64,000 bases of DNA from Bartonella bacilliformis Ver097 (GCF_000709795.1 NZ_KL503803.1:1-64000); one strand, 5' to 3'. Counted from the stretch's first letter, positions 29,360 through 39,714 are shown. Program-made: numbers and translations. Notes: generated from the sequence alone by a model not told the origin.

Positions 29360-30646
29360 ATGCGATTAGGTGGGCGTTTACAGGCAGCAATAGAGGTTTT
29401 ACACGAGATAGAGGTAAGGCATCGTCTTGCAGGTGACGCTTTGAGAGATTGGGGGCTTTCTCACCGTTTTGCTGGAGCAAGTGATCGTGCAGCAATTGGT
29501 ACAATTGTTTATGATGCTTTAAGACGACGTTATTCATTGCAATGGCGTATGGATAGTGACGATATTCGAGATTTAGCTTTTGGTACTTTATTAGATTTTG
29601 GTGGAATGACGATTGAACAAGTTGATAGCGTTTTAGCAGGTGATCGATTTGCACCACAATTATTAGGCCCTAAACAGCGTCAGTCATGGCAGACACGCCA
29701 ATTAGAAGATGCACCAGATTATATTCGTAGCAACGTTCCCCAATGGTGTCAAGCTCATCTGTATCCTGTATTCTCTGACAATTGGGTTCTTGAAGCAGCT
29801 GCTTTGGCAACACGTCCTTCTTTAGATTTGCGTGTAAACAGTTTGAAAGCAACACCAGAGAAGGTGCTTAAGGAACTAGAAAAAACAAAAGTGCATTCTT
29901 TTTCATGGTTTCAACAAGCGTTAAGAATCGCGCCAACTAAACAGTTTAACCGTCATCCTAATGTCCAGGTGGAGCCTTCTTTTCAAAGAGGTCACTTCGA
30001 GATACAGGATTTAGGATCTCAAATTGTCACGCATCTTATAGAAGCAAAAGCAAGTATGCAGTTATTGGATTATTGTGCAGGCGCTGGTGGAAAAACTTTG
30101 GCCTTGTCTGCTCATATGGGCAATCGAGGGCAGATTTATGCTTATGATTCAGACAAAGTTCGTTTGTCTCCTATTTTTGATCGCCTTCGGCGTGCAGGTG
30201 TTCGTAATGTACAACCACGGGGGAATATAGAAGAGTTAAAGCCCTTAATCGGGATGATGGATATAGTTTTATTAGATGCACCCTGTAGTGGCACAGGGAC
30301 ATGGCGTCGTCGTCCAGATTTTAAATGGCGTTTAACGCGCAAGCAAGTTCAGAAACGCCAAGAAGAACAATGTGCTATTTTGAATCAGGGTCTCGATTAT
30401 CTTAAACCAGGTGGACGTTTAGTTTACATTACATGTTCTCTTTTTGTTGATGAAAATGAAGAGCAAATTTCCAGGTTTCTGCAACAGCATTCGAATTTTC
30501 ATCCAATAAATATGAGAGAGCGTTGGCAGTGGCATTTTGGTTTTTCAACTGTGCAGCCAATATTTTCAAACTATGGGCTCACTTTATCACCGGCAACAAC
30601 GAAAACAGATGGCTTCTTTTTATCTATTTTGCAAAAGGAGCACTAA
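29360..30646 (+). CDS. rsmB: RsmB/NOP family rRNA (cytosine-5)-methyltransferase
   Basis: This SAM-dependent m5C methyltransferase probably acts on 16S rRNA. The 428 residues have a helical N-terminal region and the Rossmann catalytic domain: motif I LDYCAGAGGKTLAL, motif IV DAPCSGTGTWRRRPDFKW with one conserved Cys, and motif VI VYITCSLFVDENEEQ with the nucleophile Cys. The N-terminal NusB-like part of E. coli RsmB is only weakly recognisable, so the exact target base is uncertain. The gene lies between guaB and guaA, an order I associate with rhizobial genomes. Confidence 0.87.
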   Translation: MRLGGRLQAAIEVLHEIEVRHRLAGDALRDWGLSHRFAGASDRAAIGTIVYDALRRRYSLQWRMDSDDIRDLAFGTLLDFGGMTIEQVDSVLAGDRFAPQLLGPKQRQSWQTRQLEDAPDYIRSNVPQWCQAHLYPVFSDNWVLEAAALATRPSLDLRVNSLKATPEKVLKELEKTKVHSFSWFQQALRIAPTKQFNRHPNVQVEPSFQRGHFEIQDLGSQIVTHLIEAKASMQLLDYCAGAGGKTLALSAHMGNRGQIYAYDSDKVRLSPIFDRLRRAGVRNVQPRGNIEELKPLIGMMDIVLLDAPCSGTGTWRRRPDFKWRLTRKQVQKRQEEQCAILNQGLDYLKPGGRLVYITCSLFVDENEEQISRFLQQHSNFHPINMRERWQWHFGFSTVQPIFSNYGLTLSPATTKTDGFFLSILQKEH

Positions 30647-30782
30647 TCTCTATCTTTATTTCTTTCATTATAAATTTTATTAAAAAAGCATTTTTTTCAT
30701 ACGAATAGGCTTGTTGAAAAGAGAAGGATTGAATAATAAATCTTATTTGCCATTTTTTGCAGTTATTGGTTGGTCATTTTTT

Positions 30783-32339
30783 ATGGATACATCACATTCA
30801 GACACTGTTCTTATTATTGATTTTGGTTCACAAGTTACACAGCTGATAGCAAGGCGGGTACGTGCAATGGGTGTTTATTCCAAAATTGTTCCTTTCCAAT
30901 CAGCTTTAGAAGGAATCAATCGAATAAAGCCTAAAGCTGTTATTTTATCGGGTAGTCCTTATTCAACACTTGATAAGGGTTCACCACGTGCTCCGATAGA
31001 AATTTTTGAAACTGGCATTCCAGTTTTTGGTATTTGTTATGGTCAACAAGTTATGTGTGTTCAGCTTGGCGGAAAGGTGGAGGCTGGACATGAGCGTGAA
31101 TTTGGGCGTGCTTTTTTAGAGGTAAAAGAAGAGAGTACGCTTTTTGATGGTGTGTGGGAAAAAGGATCATCTCAACAAGTTTGGATGAGTCATGGCGATC
31201 GAGTGACGGCTTTGCCGGAAGGTTTTTGTGTTATCGGAACATCAAAGGGTGCTCCTTATGCTGCTATTGCTGATGAAAAGAGAAATTTTTATGCAGTGCA
31301 GTTTCATCCTGAAGTTGTTCATACACCAGATGGTGCAAAACTTTTGCAAAATTTTGTCTGTAAAATATCTGGGATTAAAAATAATTGGTCAATGGCTGCT
31401 TATCGTGATCAGGCGATTGCTACGATACGTGAGAAAGTTGGAAAAAATCGTGTGATCTGCGGTCTTTCCGGTGGTGTTGATTCATCCGTTACAGCTGTAT
31501 TGCTTCATGAAGCAATAGGAGATCAACTGACGTGCATTTTTGTAGATCATGGGTTAATACGTAAAAATGAAGCAGAAGAAGTTCTCAAATTATTTCGTGA
31601 TAATTATAATATAGAGCTTATTCACGTTAATGCTGCCGATATGTTTATCAATGCGTTGGAAGGTGAGACAGATCCAGAGAAAAAACGCAAAACGATAGGT
31701 CATCTTTTTATTGAGGTTTTTGAAGAAGAAACCAAAAAAATAGGTGGTGCAGAGTTTTTAGCACAAGGAACGCTTTACCCAGATGTTATTGAAAGTGTTT
31801 CGGCTATTGGTGAAGCAATAACGATTAAAAGCCATCATAATGTAGGAGGATTGCCGGAACGGATGAATATGAAACTTCTGGAGCCGTTACGTGAACTATT
31901 TAAGGATGATGTCCGCTCCTTAGGGAGAGAATTAGGTTTGCCTGAAGAGTTTATTAAACGCCATCCTTTCCCAGGGCCTGGTCTAGCAATTCGGTGTCCA
32001 GGTACGGTTACACGTGAAAAGTTAGAAATTTTACGTAAAGCGGATGCTATTTACCTTGATGAAATTCGTAAAGCTGGGCTTTATGATAAAATTTGGCAGG
32101 CTTTTGCTCTTCTCCTTCCTGTTCAAACTGTTGGTGTTATGGGTGATGGACGCACGTATGAGTTTGTTTGTGCTCTTCGCGCTGTAACATCTATAGATGG
32201 TATGACTGCTGATTTTTATCCGCACGATATGGATTTTTTAAGCAAGACAGCAGCTCGTATTATTAATGAAGTTCGGGGTATCAATCGCGTTGTTTATGAC
32301 ATAACTTCAAAGCCTCCTGGCACTATTGAGTGGGAATGA
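30783..32339 (+). CDS. guaA: GMP synthase (glutamine-hydrolysing)
   Basis: GuaA aminates XMP to GMP. The 518 residues consist of a class I glutamine amidotransferase domain (catalytic Cys in [10 protein letters not shown], His and Glu in [10 protein letters not shown]), an ATP-pyrophosphatase domain with P-loop [17 protein letters not shown], and a C-terminal dimerisation domain ([28 protein letters not shown]). ATG at 30783 gives family length; an upstream TTG at 30711 adds 24 unconserved residues. It probably has its own promoter in the 136-base spacer after the rsmB-like gene. Confidence 0.96.
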   Translation: MDTSHSDTVLIIDFGSQVTQLIARRVRAMGVYSKIVPFQSALEGINRIKPKAVILSGSPYSTLDKGSPRAPIEIFETGIPVFGICYGQQVMCVQLGGKVEAGHEREFGRAFLEVKEESTLFDGVWEKGSSQQVWMSHGDRVTALPEGFCVIGTSKGAPYAAIADEKRNFYAVQFHPEVVHTPDGAKLLQNFVCKISGIKNNWSMAAYRDQAIATIREKVGKNRVICGLSGGVDSSVTAVLLHEAIGDQLTCIFVDHGLIRKNEAEEVLKLFRDNYNIELIHVNAADMFINALEGETDPEKKRKTIGHLFIEVFEEETKKIGGAEFLAQGTLYPDVIESVSAIGEAITIKSHHNVGGLPERMNMKLLEPLRELFKDDVRSLGRELGLPEEFIKRHPFPGPGLAIRCPGTVTREKLEILRKADAIYLDEIRKAGLYDKIWQAFALLLPVQTVGVMGDGRTYEFVCALRAVTSIDGMTADFYPHDMDFLSKTAARIINEVRGINRVVYDITSKPPGTIEWE

Positions 32340-32515
32340 TAAAGTGTAAGTGTTTAAGAATGCAGAATTATCTAGAACTTTGCATTTAAATTGGTTGATA
32401 AAAAAGAACAATTATCTGAAAAAGATTGTTGTGGAATTTGATGGTGGTTATTCAAATCACAGTCTTATTTTATTTCAATGGATAGAATTTAAGATTTTGA
32501 AGTGTGAAATTATAT

Positions 32516-33238
32516 ATGCTTAAACCGAAAATTGTTGCGCATCGTGGTGGAGCTCATCTCTATTCTGAAAATACACTTTCGGCTTTTCGTCATGCAATTG
32601 CATTGGGAGTTGATGAAATTGAATGTGATGTTCATCTCCTAAAAAGTGGTGAAGTGGTTGTATTTCATGATTTTCATCTTGAACAATTGGTCGGGCAAAC
32701 AGGATATATTCACGATATGGATAATGAAATGCGCAAACAAATCCGTGTAAAGGGAAGTCCTGAATCTCCTCCTTTATTAGAAGAATTGCTTGACCTTTTA
32801 GTGCCAACGAATGTTGCTCTTCATCTTGAAATTAAAACATATGGTAACGTTGATCGTGAATATATTTTGTCTCAAAAAGCACTGGAATTAATTAAGAGCC
32901 GAGGTTTAGTAGACCGTGTTTCAGCCATTAGTTTTGATGCTGTTAGTCTACGCCCTTTTATAGAAGAAGGAATATCGTCAGGACCATGTATTGATTGCTT
33001 TGAAGGTGATATGTTACACTGTTTTTCTTGGTGGAAAAAATTAGGGTATTCTGATCTGAGTTTAGATGGCTCAATTGTATCGCAAGATTTTGTTGAATCT
33101 GCACTGGATGCTGGTTTTACTGTCGGTGTATGGACAATAAATGGGCCAGCGCGTTTGTCGCATTGGCTTGATATGCCTGTGCATTACATCACAACAGACC
33201 AACCCGATCTTGCTTTGCAATTGCGTTCACAAAGGTGA
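32516..33238 (+). CDS. ugpQ: Glycerophosphodiester phosphodiesterase
   Basis: It hydrolyses glycerophosphodiesters, such as glycerophosphocholine, to glycerol-3-phosphate and an alcohol. The 240 residues have the GDPD signature at the N-terminus: the catalytic pair in IVAHRGGAHLYSENT, metal ligands in DEIECDVHLLKSGEVVVFHD, and LHLEIKTYG. There is no signal peptide, so it should be cytoplasmic like UgpQ. It converges on ugpBAEC rather than being its last gene as in E. coli. GTG at 32504 is an alternative start. The enzyme family is certain; the ugpQ name rests on location and the lack of a signal. Confidence 0.85.
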   Translation: MLKPKIVAHRGGAHLYSENTLSAFRHAIALGVDEIECDVHLLKSGEVVVFHDFHLEQLVGQTGYIHDMDNEMRKQIRVKGSPESPPLLEELLDLLVPTNVALHLEIKTYGNVDREYILSQKALELIKSRGLVDRVSAISFDAVSLRPFIEEGISSGPCIDCFEGDMLHCFSWWKKLGYSDLSLDGSIVSQDFVESALDAGFTVGVWTINGPARLSHWLDMPVHYITTDQPDLALQLRSQR

Positions 33239-33352
33239 AAATCTGTCTATCATTTTTGTTGAAATATAATGACTATTTTGATCACAAAAAAAGAACAAAC
33301 AAGCAAATTTAGTCATTGATAAAGTTCTTAGATTCCAATTTAACTTTTTTGG

Positions 33353-34390
33353 TTATGTACGGTTCCCAGTTTTTTTGTTAAAAGTATGAAAATTTTGATA
33401 TGTGACAGTGAAGTTTAATTTTTGTCCATAATCACTCGTTAAGCGCTCCTTTATATCAACGGTAAAGAGGATATCATTCCAACGTGTTAAAACATGACAA
33501 CCTGTGCCTATAGGCTTAATGAATTCAATTTGCGTGTGAAAGATAGGACCTTTGTCTGGATATTCTCCTAACAAGATTGCTTCTGGTCTAAATGCTAAAA
33601 TATCAGTGTCTTTGCTGCAAAAAAATAAATTGCCTAAGTGTTTTTCTAGAGCTTGACGATCAAGAAAATTAATAGGAGGGGAGCCAATAAAATCCGCAAC
33701 AAAAATTGTTTTAGGGCAATCATAAATTTCCATTGGGGTTCCAATTTGTTCGATAGTCCCCTTATTCATAACAACCATTTTATCTGCTAATGTCATAGCT
33801 TCTAGTTGGTCATGAGTAACGTAAAGGCTAGTCGTTTTTAATGAACGCTGTAGTTTTTTAATCTCAATACACATGTGAGCACGCAATTTTGCATCAAGAT
33901 TTGACAGTGGTTCATCAAAGAGAAAAACGCGTGGCTCGCGAACAATAACTCGTCCCATTGCGACACGTTGGCGTTGTCCTCCTGATAATTGTCGTGGTTT
34001 ACGGTCAAGAAATGGCTCTATTTCCAAAAGTTTTGCAACATGTGCAATACGCTTATTAATGTCTTCTTTTGGTGTTTTACGATTTTTGAGGCCATATTCC
34101 AGGTTCCCACGTACTGTCATATGTGGATAAAGTGCGTAATTTTGAAAGACCATAGCAATATCACGGTCTGCTGGTTCACGATTATTGATAAGCTCATTAT
34201 CAATATAGAGTTCACCTGAGGTGACTTTTTCAAGTCCAGCGATGATGCGTAATAAGGTTGATTTTCCACATCCTGAAGGGCCAACAATGACAAGAAATTC
34301 GCTATCGGCAACAGTTAAGTTTAAATCATTAATAACCAAAATGTCATTGTCATATTGCTTTTTTATATTCAATAATTGGATTGTAGCCAC
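33353..34390 (-). CDS. ugpC: sn-glycerol-3-phosphate ABC transporter, ATPase UgpC
   Basis: This is the ATPase of the Ugp importer. The 345 residues include Walker [12 protein letters not shown], the Q-loop in [14 protein letters not shown], signature [13 protein letters not shown], Walker [15 protein letters not shown] and the switch His in [12 protein letters not shown]-terminal MalK-type TOBE/OB region follows ([21 protein letters not shown]). The start is GTG, with CGGAGAAA upstream inside the end of ugpE; only two bases separate the genes, so they are coupled. The MalK-type domain alone would fit other sugars; the substrate is inferred from the whole operon and the nearby phosphodiesterase. 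Confidence 0.9.
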   Translation of the reverse strand: MATIQLLNIKKQYDNDILVINDLNLTVADSEFLVIVGPSGCGKSTLLRIIAGLEKVTSGELYIDNELINNREPADRDIAMVFQNYALYPHMTVRGNLEYGLKNRKTPKEDINKRIAHVAKLLEIEPFLDRKPRQLSGGQRQRVAMGRVIVREPRVFLFDEPLSNLDAKLRAHMCIEIKKLQRSLKTTSLYVTHDQLEAMTLADKMVVMNKGTIEQIGTPMEIYDCPKTIFVADFIGSPPINFLDRQALEKHLGNLFFCSKDTDILAFRPEAILLGEYPDKGPIFHTQIEFIKPIGTGCHVLTRWNDILFTVDIKERLTSDYGQKLNFTVTYQNFHTFNKKTGNRT

Positions 34391-34392
34391 GG

Positions 34393-35244
34393 TTATTTCT
34401 CCGTTTCGATAAGGCCTTTAATAAAAAGCCGATGCATACAAATGACGATTAAAACAGGTGGTATCATAGCAACAACCGATACTGCCATAAGGATATTCCA
34501 TTGAGGATTATGTTGAAGTGACTCTACCACGAGCTGTTTCAGAATAATAAGAATGGTTTGGTGATTTTTATCTGTTGTTACAATAAGAGGCCAGAGATAC
34601 TGTATCCATCCATAAATGAACATAATGATAAATAAAGAGGCAATATTACTTTTGCTAAGAGGCAAGAGAATATCTTTGAAAAATTTGAACGGTCCTGCAC
34701 CATCCATACGCGCAGCTTCTAAAAGTTCGTCAGGAACAGTCAGAAAAAATTGACGAAACAGGAATGTAGCGGTTGCTGATGCGATCAATGGAATAATAAT
34801 TCCACCATAAGTATTGATCATTCCTAGCTGTGCGACCACTGTGTATGTTGGAATGATGCGCACTTCGATGGGGAGCATCAATGTAATGAAAATGAGAGCA
34901 AATGCCGTTTTGCGGAAAGGGAAGCGCATATAGACGATTGCATAAGCAGAGAAAAGAGAAATAATAATTTTTCCAATACTAATACCAATAGCCATAATAA
35001 ATGAGTTCATTAAAAGTGGCCAAAGGCGAGGAAGGCCGAGTTGTACAATGCCATCACCAAAGATAGTTTTATAATTTTCGAAACTATATTGTCCTGGGAG
35101 AAGAGGAAGTGTGCCGGTACTAAATGCAATTGAATTATGGGTTGAGGCGATAATCGCAACATAAACTGGAAAAAAAATAATGATAATACCGAGAATGAGG
35201 ATGAGATGAGTCAGAAATGTCAAAAAAGGACGATTTTCAACCAT
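34393..35244 (-). CDS. ugpE: sn-glycerol-3-phosphate ABC transporter permease UgpE
   Basis: This is one of two inner-membrane permeases of the Ugp importer. The 283 residues have about six hydrophobic helices, starting with [20 protein letters not shown]. The EAA loop that docks the ATPase reads [20 protein letters not shown]. The segment [19 protein letters not shown] near the end is typical of MalG/UgpE. It follows ugpA by ten bases and precedes ugpC by two, so the operon is compact. Confidence 0.9.
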   Translation of the reverse strand: MVENRPFLTFLTHLILILGIIIIFFPVYVAIIASTHNSIAFSTGTLPLLPGQYSFENYKTIFGDGIVQLGLPRLWPLLMNSFIMAIGISIGKIIISLFSAYAIVYMRFPFRKTAFALIFITLMLPIEVRIIPTYTVVAQLGMINTYGGIIIPLIASATATFLFRQFFLTVPDELLEAARMDGAGPFKFFKDILLPLSKSNIASLFIIMFIYGWIQYLWPLIVTTDKNHQTILIILKQLVVESLQHNPQWNILMAVSVVAMIPPVLIVICMHRLFIKGLIETEK

Positions 35245-35254
35245 GATTTTTCTC

Positions 35255-36139
35255 TTAATATTGTATGCGACGTTCGATCCAGCGAAACTGGATAAATGTT
35301 AAGACAATAACCATCAGCATTAATAGTGTTGATTGTGCTGCTGACGCACCAATTATATGATTTCTGAAACCGTCGTCATAGACTTTGTAGACAAGTGTAT
35401 TTGTTGCACGCGCAGGTCCTCCAGAGGTTATGTTATCAATAATCCCAAATGTATCGAACATGGCATGATTGATATTGACAACGAGAAGGAAGAAGCTTGT
35501 CGGTGAAATTTGTGGGAAGATTACGGTCCAAAACCGCTTAAAAGGGGTAGCTCCATCAATTGCTGCTGCTTCTATTTGAGAACGCGGAATAGATTGAAGT
35601 CCAGCAAGAAAAAAGAGAAAATTGTAAGAGATTTGTTGCCAACTTGCAGCAATCACAATAAGGATCATTGCATGCGTTCCATTGATGCGATGGTTCCATA
35701 TAATTCCTATTTTTTCAAGGATAACAGGAAAAATTCCAATAGTTGGATGAAAAATAAATAACCATAATATTCCTGCTAACACAGGAGCAACTGCATAGGG
35801 CCAAAGTAAAAGGATAGTATAAACTTTTTTTGAGCGGATCACACGATCAACGGAGACAGCTAAAAGAAGCGATATTGACATCGCAACAAAAGTAACAGAG
35901 GTAGAAAATATTATAGTTGTGAGAAGTGATTTTATATAAGAAGGATCAGATAAGACTGTTGCGTAATTTTCAAAGCCAATAAAAGTTGTTGTAAAACCAA
36001 AGGGGTCCTCGCGTTCAAAAGAAGATTTTATTGCTTGCACTGCAGGCCAGATAAAAAACAGGAGAATAATAAAAAGCTGAGGAAAAAGTAGCCAATAAGG
36101 GAGTAAACTATTTTTAAAATATGCAGATTTTTCTTGCAT
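35255..36139 (-). CDS. ugpA: sn-glycerol-3-phosphate ABC transporter permease UgpA
   Basis: This is the first permease of the Ugp importer, 294 residues from the ATG at 36139 (a TTG two codons upstream is also open). Helices include LLFPQLFIILLFFIWPAVQA and ILLLWPYAVAPVLAGILWLF. The EAA loop is SQIEAAAIDGATPFKRFWTV. The periplasmic SSFEREDPFGFTTTFIGFEN stretch is characteristic of UgpA, which supports glycerol-3-phosphate rather than a maltose-type sugar. It lies 99 bases downstream of ugpB in the same operon. Confidence 0.9.
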   Translation of the reverse strand: MQEKSAYFKNSLLPYWLLFPQLFIILLFFIWPAVQAIKSSFEREDPFGFTTTFIGFENYATVLSDPSYIKSLLTTIIFSTSVTFVAMSISLLLAVSVDRVIRSKKVYTILLLWPYAVAPVLAGILWLFIFHPTIGIFPVILEKIGIIWNHRINGTHAMILIVIAASWQQISYNFLFFLAGLQSIPRSQIEAAAIDGATPFKRFWTVIFPQISPTSFFLLVVNINHAMFDTFGIIDNITSGGPARATNTLVYKVYDDGFRNHIIGASAAQSTLLMLMVIVLTFIQFRWIERRIQY

Positions 36140-36238
36140 TTTCAATGCTCTTTAATAAGAGGCGTTAAAGTATGTACAAAAGGATTGAAAAACTTGTTTT
36201 TTTGGTCAAGTTTTTCATATTTAACGACAATTATGAAA

Positions 36239-37564
36239 TTAATAGTTGGCCTTTTCAAATTCACGTAAGAGTCTATTTCCACGTTTAACCGCTGTATTTA
36301 ATCCATTTGTGGGTGTTTTAAAGCCACTAAGAACAGCTTCTAATTCTTGATCAAGAATAGAACGAATTTGCGGTAAATTACCAAATCTTATTCCCTTTGA
36401 GTTAGCTGTTGGTGGGTTTAAATTGATTTGTCGAATGGCAATATCTGCACCTAGATTTTTATCATAGAAATTTTGTCGTTTACTCAGTTCATAAGCTGTT
36501 TTTGTAATTGGAAGGTAGCCTGTTGTCTGATGCCATTTTACTTGATTATCTGCTCTTGAAAGGAATTTAAGGAAAGCTGCTGCACCTGCGTATTCCTCAG
36601 CTGTATGACCTCTTAAAACCCAAATAGAAGCACCACCAACAATAGAATTTTGTGGTGTATTTTTTACATCAGAATAGTAAGGCAACATGCCAAAACCTAC
36701 ATTAAATTGCGCTTCCGAAACAATGCCACCAAGTGATCCTGAAGATTGTATAAAGATTGCACAATTTTGTGCCATAAACATCGGTCCTGAATCTAATGCT
36801 CCAGCTGGGCCACCATAATAAAAAATACCTTGATCTGACCATTTTTTGAGATCAGTCCACATACGTATTTGCAAGGGCCCATTGATCGTCAATTCCGCAT
36901 CAAGTCCACCTAAGCCATTGTTTTTTGTTCCGAAGGGAATATTGTGAAATGCTGAAAAATTTTCTAGGCCAATCCATTGAGCAGCATAAGCCATTGTAAA
37001 ACCACAACTTGCTACTTTGCTATCAATAATTTTTTTTGAAAAATTTTCGATATCTTTCCATGTTTTTGGTGGTTGTTCTGGATCAAGTCCAGCTTTTTTA
37101 AAAATATCTTTATTATAAAAAAGAAGAGGTGTTGAAGCGTTGAATGGCATAGAGAACATTCGTCCCTGAACATCAGAGTAATAGTTGCTGATAGCTGGTA
37201 AATAGTCTGAAAAATCAAATTTTTGTCCCGTGTCAGCACTAAGCTGATAAATTGGATAAATAGCACCTTTTGCAGCCATCATAGTAGATGTACCGATTTC
37301 ATAAATTTGGGCAAGAACTGGTTGTTGTTTTCCGCGAAAGGCAGCAATAAGTGAGACCATAGTTTCCTCATATTCGCCACGAAATGAAGAAACAACTGTA
37401 TAGTCAGATTGGCTTTCATTAAAAGCATGAATCAAATCTTCAGTTTGTTTTCCTAGATCACCACTCATAGAGTGCCAAAAGCTAATTGTTGTTTTTGCAA
37501 AAACCATTGCTGATGCAGTCATAGAAATTACAAACGCTACCGCGAAAAGATAAAAACGGTTCAT
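36239..37564 (-). CDS. ugpB: sn-glycerol-3-phosphate-binding periplasmic protein UgpB
   Basis: This periplasmic binding protein delivers glycerol-3-phosphate, and in other species glycerophosphocholine, to UgpAE. The 441 residues begin with a signal peptide (FYLFAVAFVISMTASAMVFA). TTISFWHSMSGDLGKQTEDL, the typical UgpB opening with its Trp-His pair, follows, then FNASTPLLFYNKDIFKKAGL and IVGGASIWVLRG. AAGGGG precedes the ATG. As the first gene of ugpBAEC it should carry the operon promoter; a Pho-box-like site lies 58 bases upstream. Confidence 0.92.
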   Translation of the reverse strand: MNRFYLFAVAFVISMTASAMVFAKTTISFWHSMSGDLGKQTEDLIHAFNESQSDYTVVSSFRGEYEETMVSLIAAFRGKQQPVLAQIYEIGTSTMMAAKGAIYPIYQLSADTGQKFDFSDYLPAISNYYSDVQGRMFSMPFNASTPLLFYNKDIFKKAGLDPEQPPKTWKDIENFSKKIIDSKVASCGFTMAYAAQWIGLENFSAFHNIPFGTKNNGLGGLDAELTINGPLQIRMWTDLKKWSDQGIFYYGGPAGALDSGPMFMAQNCAIFIQSSGSLGGIVSEAQFNVGFGMLPYYSDVKNTPQNSIVGGASIWVLRGHTAEEYAGAAAFLKFLSRADNQVKWHQTTGYLPITKTAYELSKRQNFYDKNLGADIAIRQINLNPPTANSKGIRFGNLPQIRSILDQELEAVLSGFKTPTNGLNTAVKRGNRLLREFEKANY

Positions 37565-37883
37565 AATTCACCCCTTATGGATTGATAGAACACTGTTTTG
37601 CCAAAATTTATAGTGTTACCGATGAGTATATCATGATAGCTCTATTTCCAATATAGCCCATTTAAACGTGAACCATGAAAAGGTCAAACGATTTGTGTGT
37701 ACCTATCAATTTTACTATTGTTATGGTGATCGTATGTCGACAAACGTAATTACACACTCATAGAGAAAAGCCGAGATAATGTAAAAAGAGGAGTTATAAG
37801 GGGTGAGCAAGAGAACAAAATAGTATCCTTATTTATTGCTTTTAAGATATTATTGGTATTCCAGTTATATCATAATACATGTT
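37565..37883. other. Spacer between znuA-like 3' end and ugpB start
   Basis: The spacer is about 320 bases. Its right-hand end is the 3' flank of the metal-transporter operon and its left-hand end is the promoter region of ugpB. Apart from the Pho-box-like site at 37622-37639 I see nothing in it: no terminator with a convincing stem, no tRNA and no ORF with family resemblance. Confidence 0.45.
37622..37639 (-). promoter_or_regulatory. Pho-box-like direct repeat upstream of ugpB
   Basis: On the minus strand the sequence is CTATCAT-GATA-TACTCAT. Compared with the consensus pair CTGTCAT-N4-CTGTCAT it matches 6 of 7 and 4 of 7 positions with correct spacing. It lies 58-75 bases before the ugpB ATG. 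ugp operons are PhoB-controlled in E. coli and rhizobia, which makes the match plausible, but a 10/14 hit in AT-rich DNA is weak. Confidence 0.35.
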
Positions 37884-38831
37884 TTAATCTTTTGTTATTG
37901 AGTTGATAATCGTATTTACATTGTATTGTATCATATCAAGATAAGTGGCAGCGGGGCCATTTTTTTCTGATAATGCATCGGAGTAGAGAGTACCGCCAAT
38001 TTTAATGCCCGTTTCTTTTGAAATTTGCTTTATCAAACGGGGATTAGAGATATTTTCAATAAATATTGCAGACGCTTTGTTGGCTTTAATTTGTTTAATT
38101 AGTTTAGCGACATCTGCTGCGGTGACTTCGACCTCTGTTGAAACACTTTCAGGAGCCAATATGGTGAAACCGTATTCATGGGCAAAATAGCCAAAGGCAT
38201 CATGAGATGTGATAATCGTACGCTTATCTTCTGGAATGGCAGAAATTTGTGTTGTGATGATTGTTTGTACGGCATTTAGTTTGTGGATATAGGCGCTAGC
38301 ATTTTTATTATAGCTGTCACATGATTGTTGATCGATTTCACAGAAGGCAGTTGCAATATTTTTGACATAAATTTTAACGTTAGGGATAGTTTGCCAAGCG
38401 TGTGGATCAACATCGCTGTGCATATGATTATGTCCTGTATCGTGCATGTGGTGTTCTGTATCATGCGTGTGTTTTTCGATCTGAGGAAGAGAAATGTTAG
38501 CACTGGCTACGATTAGAGGTGCTTTTGTGCTATTTGCTGCGATTAGTCGATGAATAAAATTTTCTAAATATAGTCCATTGATAAAAATAATATGAGCGTT
38601 TCTTAAAGCCTTTGCATCACGGGGGGTTGGTTCATACATGTGAATATTAGCATTAGGACCAACAAGAGTTGTCATTACAATATGATCACCTCCTACATTT
38701 TTGACTAAATCTGCAAGAATAGAAAAACTTACAACAACTTTTATCTTGTCGTGTGCAGTAGCAGAAAATGTGAATGGGGAAAAAAGTGAAAAAAGACCTA
38801 GCAGAATGAATGGTTTAACAAATTTTTTCAT
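37884..38831 (-). CDS. znuA: Metal (zinc-type) ABC transporter substrate-binding protein ZnuA
   Basis: This periplasmic cluster A-I binding protein captures Zn2+ or Mn2+ for import. The 315 residues have a signal peptide (FILLGLFSLFSPFTFSATA). Metal ligands are seen in GPNANIHMYEPTPRDAKAL and DVDPHAWQTIPN, a His in ITSHDAFGYFAHEYG and the C-terminal Asp region in GGTLYSDALS. A loop of about 20 residues rich in His, Asp and Glu (HTHDTEHHMHDTGHNHMH) precedes the second ligand. Such loops mark zinc-binding ZnuA more often than manganese-binding proteins. A Zur-like operator upstream of the operon agrees. Manganese remains possible. Confidence 0.82.
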   Translation of the reverse strand: MKKFVKPFILLGLFSLFSPFTFSATAHDKIKVVVSFSILADLVKNVGGDHIVMTTLVGPNANIHMYEPTPRDAKALRNAHIIFINGLYLENFIHRLIAANSTKAPLIVASANISLPQIEKHTHDTEHHMHDTGHNHMHSDVDPHAWQTIPNVKIYVKNIATAFCEIDQQSCDSYNKNASAYIHKLNAVQTIITTQISAIPEDKRTIITSHDAFGYFAHEYGFTILAPESVSTEVEVTAADVAKLIKQIKANKASAIFIENISNPRLIKQISKETGIKIGGTLYSDALSEKNGPAATYLDMIQYNVNTIINSITKD

Positions 38832-38841
38832 AATGATTACC

Positions 38842-39714
38842 TTATAATGAGGGGGAAGAGTAAAATAAGCGAGGGAACCATGTTATAATGAGGCCGCGTG
38901 GGCTTATGAGGCAAGAAAGAAGATACATAAATCCTGCAACCATAATGATAGCAGGACCAGAGGGAAGTGACATATGAAAAGAAACTAATAGACCAAATGT
39001 ACTAGAAATTATTCCCAAAATGACAGAGAATACACAAATAGAGCTTAGATGTGAAAACCAAAAACGGGCTGTGATAGCTGGAATCATCATCATGCCAATA
39101 GACAATAATGTTCCGAGAGATTGAAAACCACTAACCAAATTAAACACCATAAGTTTAAGCAATAATATGTGCATATATTTTCCTAGTGGAGAAAATGATC
39201 TAAAAAACAAAGGATCAAGGCTTTCTATGACAAAAGCGCGCCAGAAAATGCATAGACTGCTCACTGTTATTATTGTTATAGCAGCAATGAGCCAAAGGGT
39301 TTGTACATCGATAGCAAGTATTGAACCAAATAAAAGATGGAGCAGATCAATCATTGATCCTTTGAGTGAAATAATAATGACACCTGCTGCTAGCGCAATA
39401 AGATAGAAAACTGCCATGGATGCATCTTCTTTTTGAAAACTATTTCGTGAAATCAAGGCAGTTGCTAGTGCAACAAGGAGGCCAGCTAAGATACCACCGA
39501 TCGTCATGGGTATGAGAGAGAGTCCAAAAAAAAGAAAAGAGGTAGCAACACCAGGAAGAATGGCGTGAGATATGGCATCGCCCGTTAAACTCATACCACG
39601 CAACACTAAAAGTACGCCAATAGGGCAAGCGCTGATTGCCAATAGAATCGAAGCCATTAAAGCGGTTTGCATAAATTGGAAATCAATAAAAGGAGAAAAG
39701 AAAAGACTATACAT
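38842..39714 (-). CDS. znuB: Metal ABC transporter permease ZnuB
   Basis: This ABC-3 family inner-membrane permease has 290 residues and about eight hydrophobic helices. FMQTALMASILLAISACPIG and LRGMSLTGDAISHAILPGVA near the N-terminus are the family signature. SLGTLLSIGMMMIPAITARFW is the cytoplasmic coupling region. Its ATG follows the ATPase stop codon with no base between (TAA then ATG), so it is translationally coupled to znuC. The binding-protein gene starts ten bases after its stop. Confidence 0.88.
   Translation of the reverse strand: MYSLFFSPFIDFQFMQTALMASILLAISACPIGVLLVLRGMSLTGDAISHAILPGVATSFLFFGLSLIPMTIGGILAGLLVALATALISRNSFQKEDASMAVFYLIALAAGVIIISLKGSMIDLLHLLFGSILAIDVQTLWLIAAITIITVSSLCIFWRAFVIESLDPLFFRSFSPLGKYMHILLLKLMVFNLVSGFQSLGTLLSIGMMMIPAITARFWFSHLSSICVFSVILGIISSTFGLLVSFHMSLPSGPAIIMVAGFMYLLSCLISPRGLIITWFPRLFYSSPSL

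Noticed and set aside
29262-29657. 131-codon minus-strand frame overlapping the rsmB-like gene
   Set aside because: It is antisense to the start of a clear methyltransferase gene and has no recognisable domain.
30523-30708. 61-codon frame at the end of the rsmB-like gene
   Set aside because: It mostly overlaps the last codons of the methyltransferase in another frame. The hydrophobic tail encoded in the spacer is typical of AT-rich DNA.
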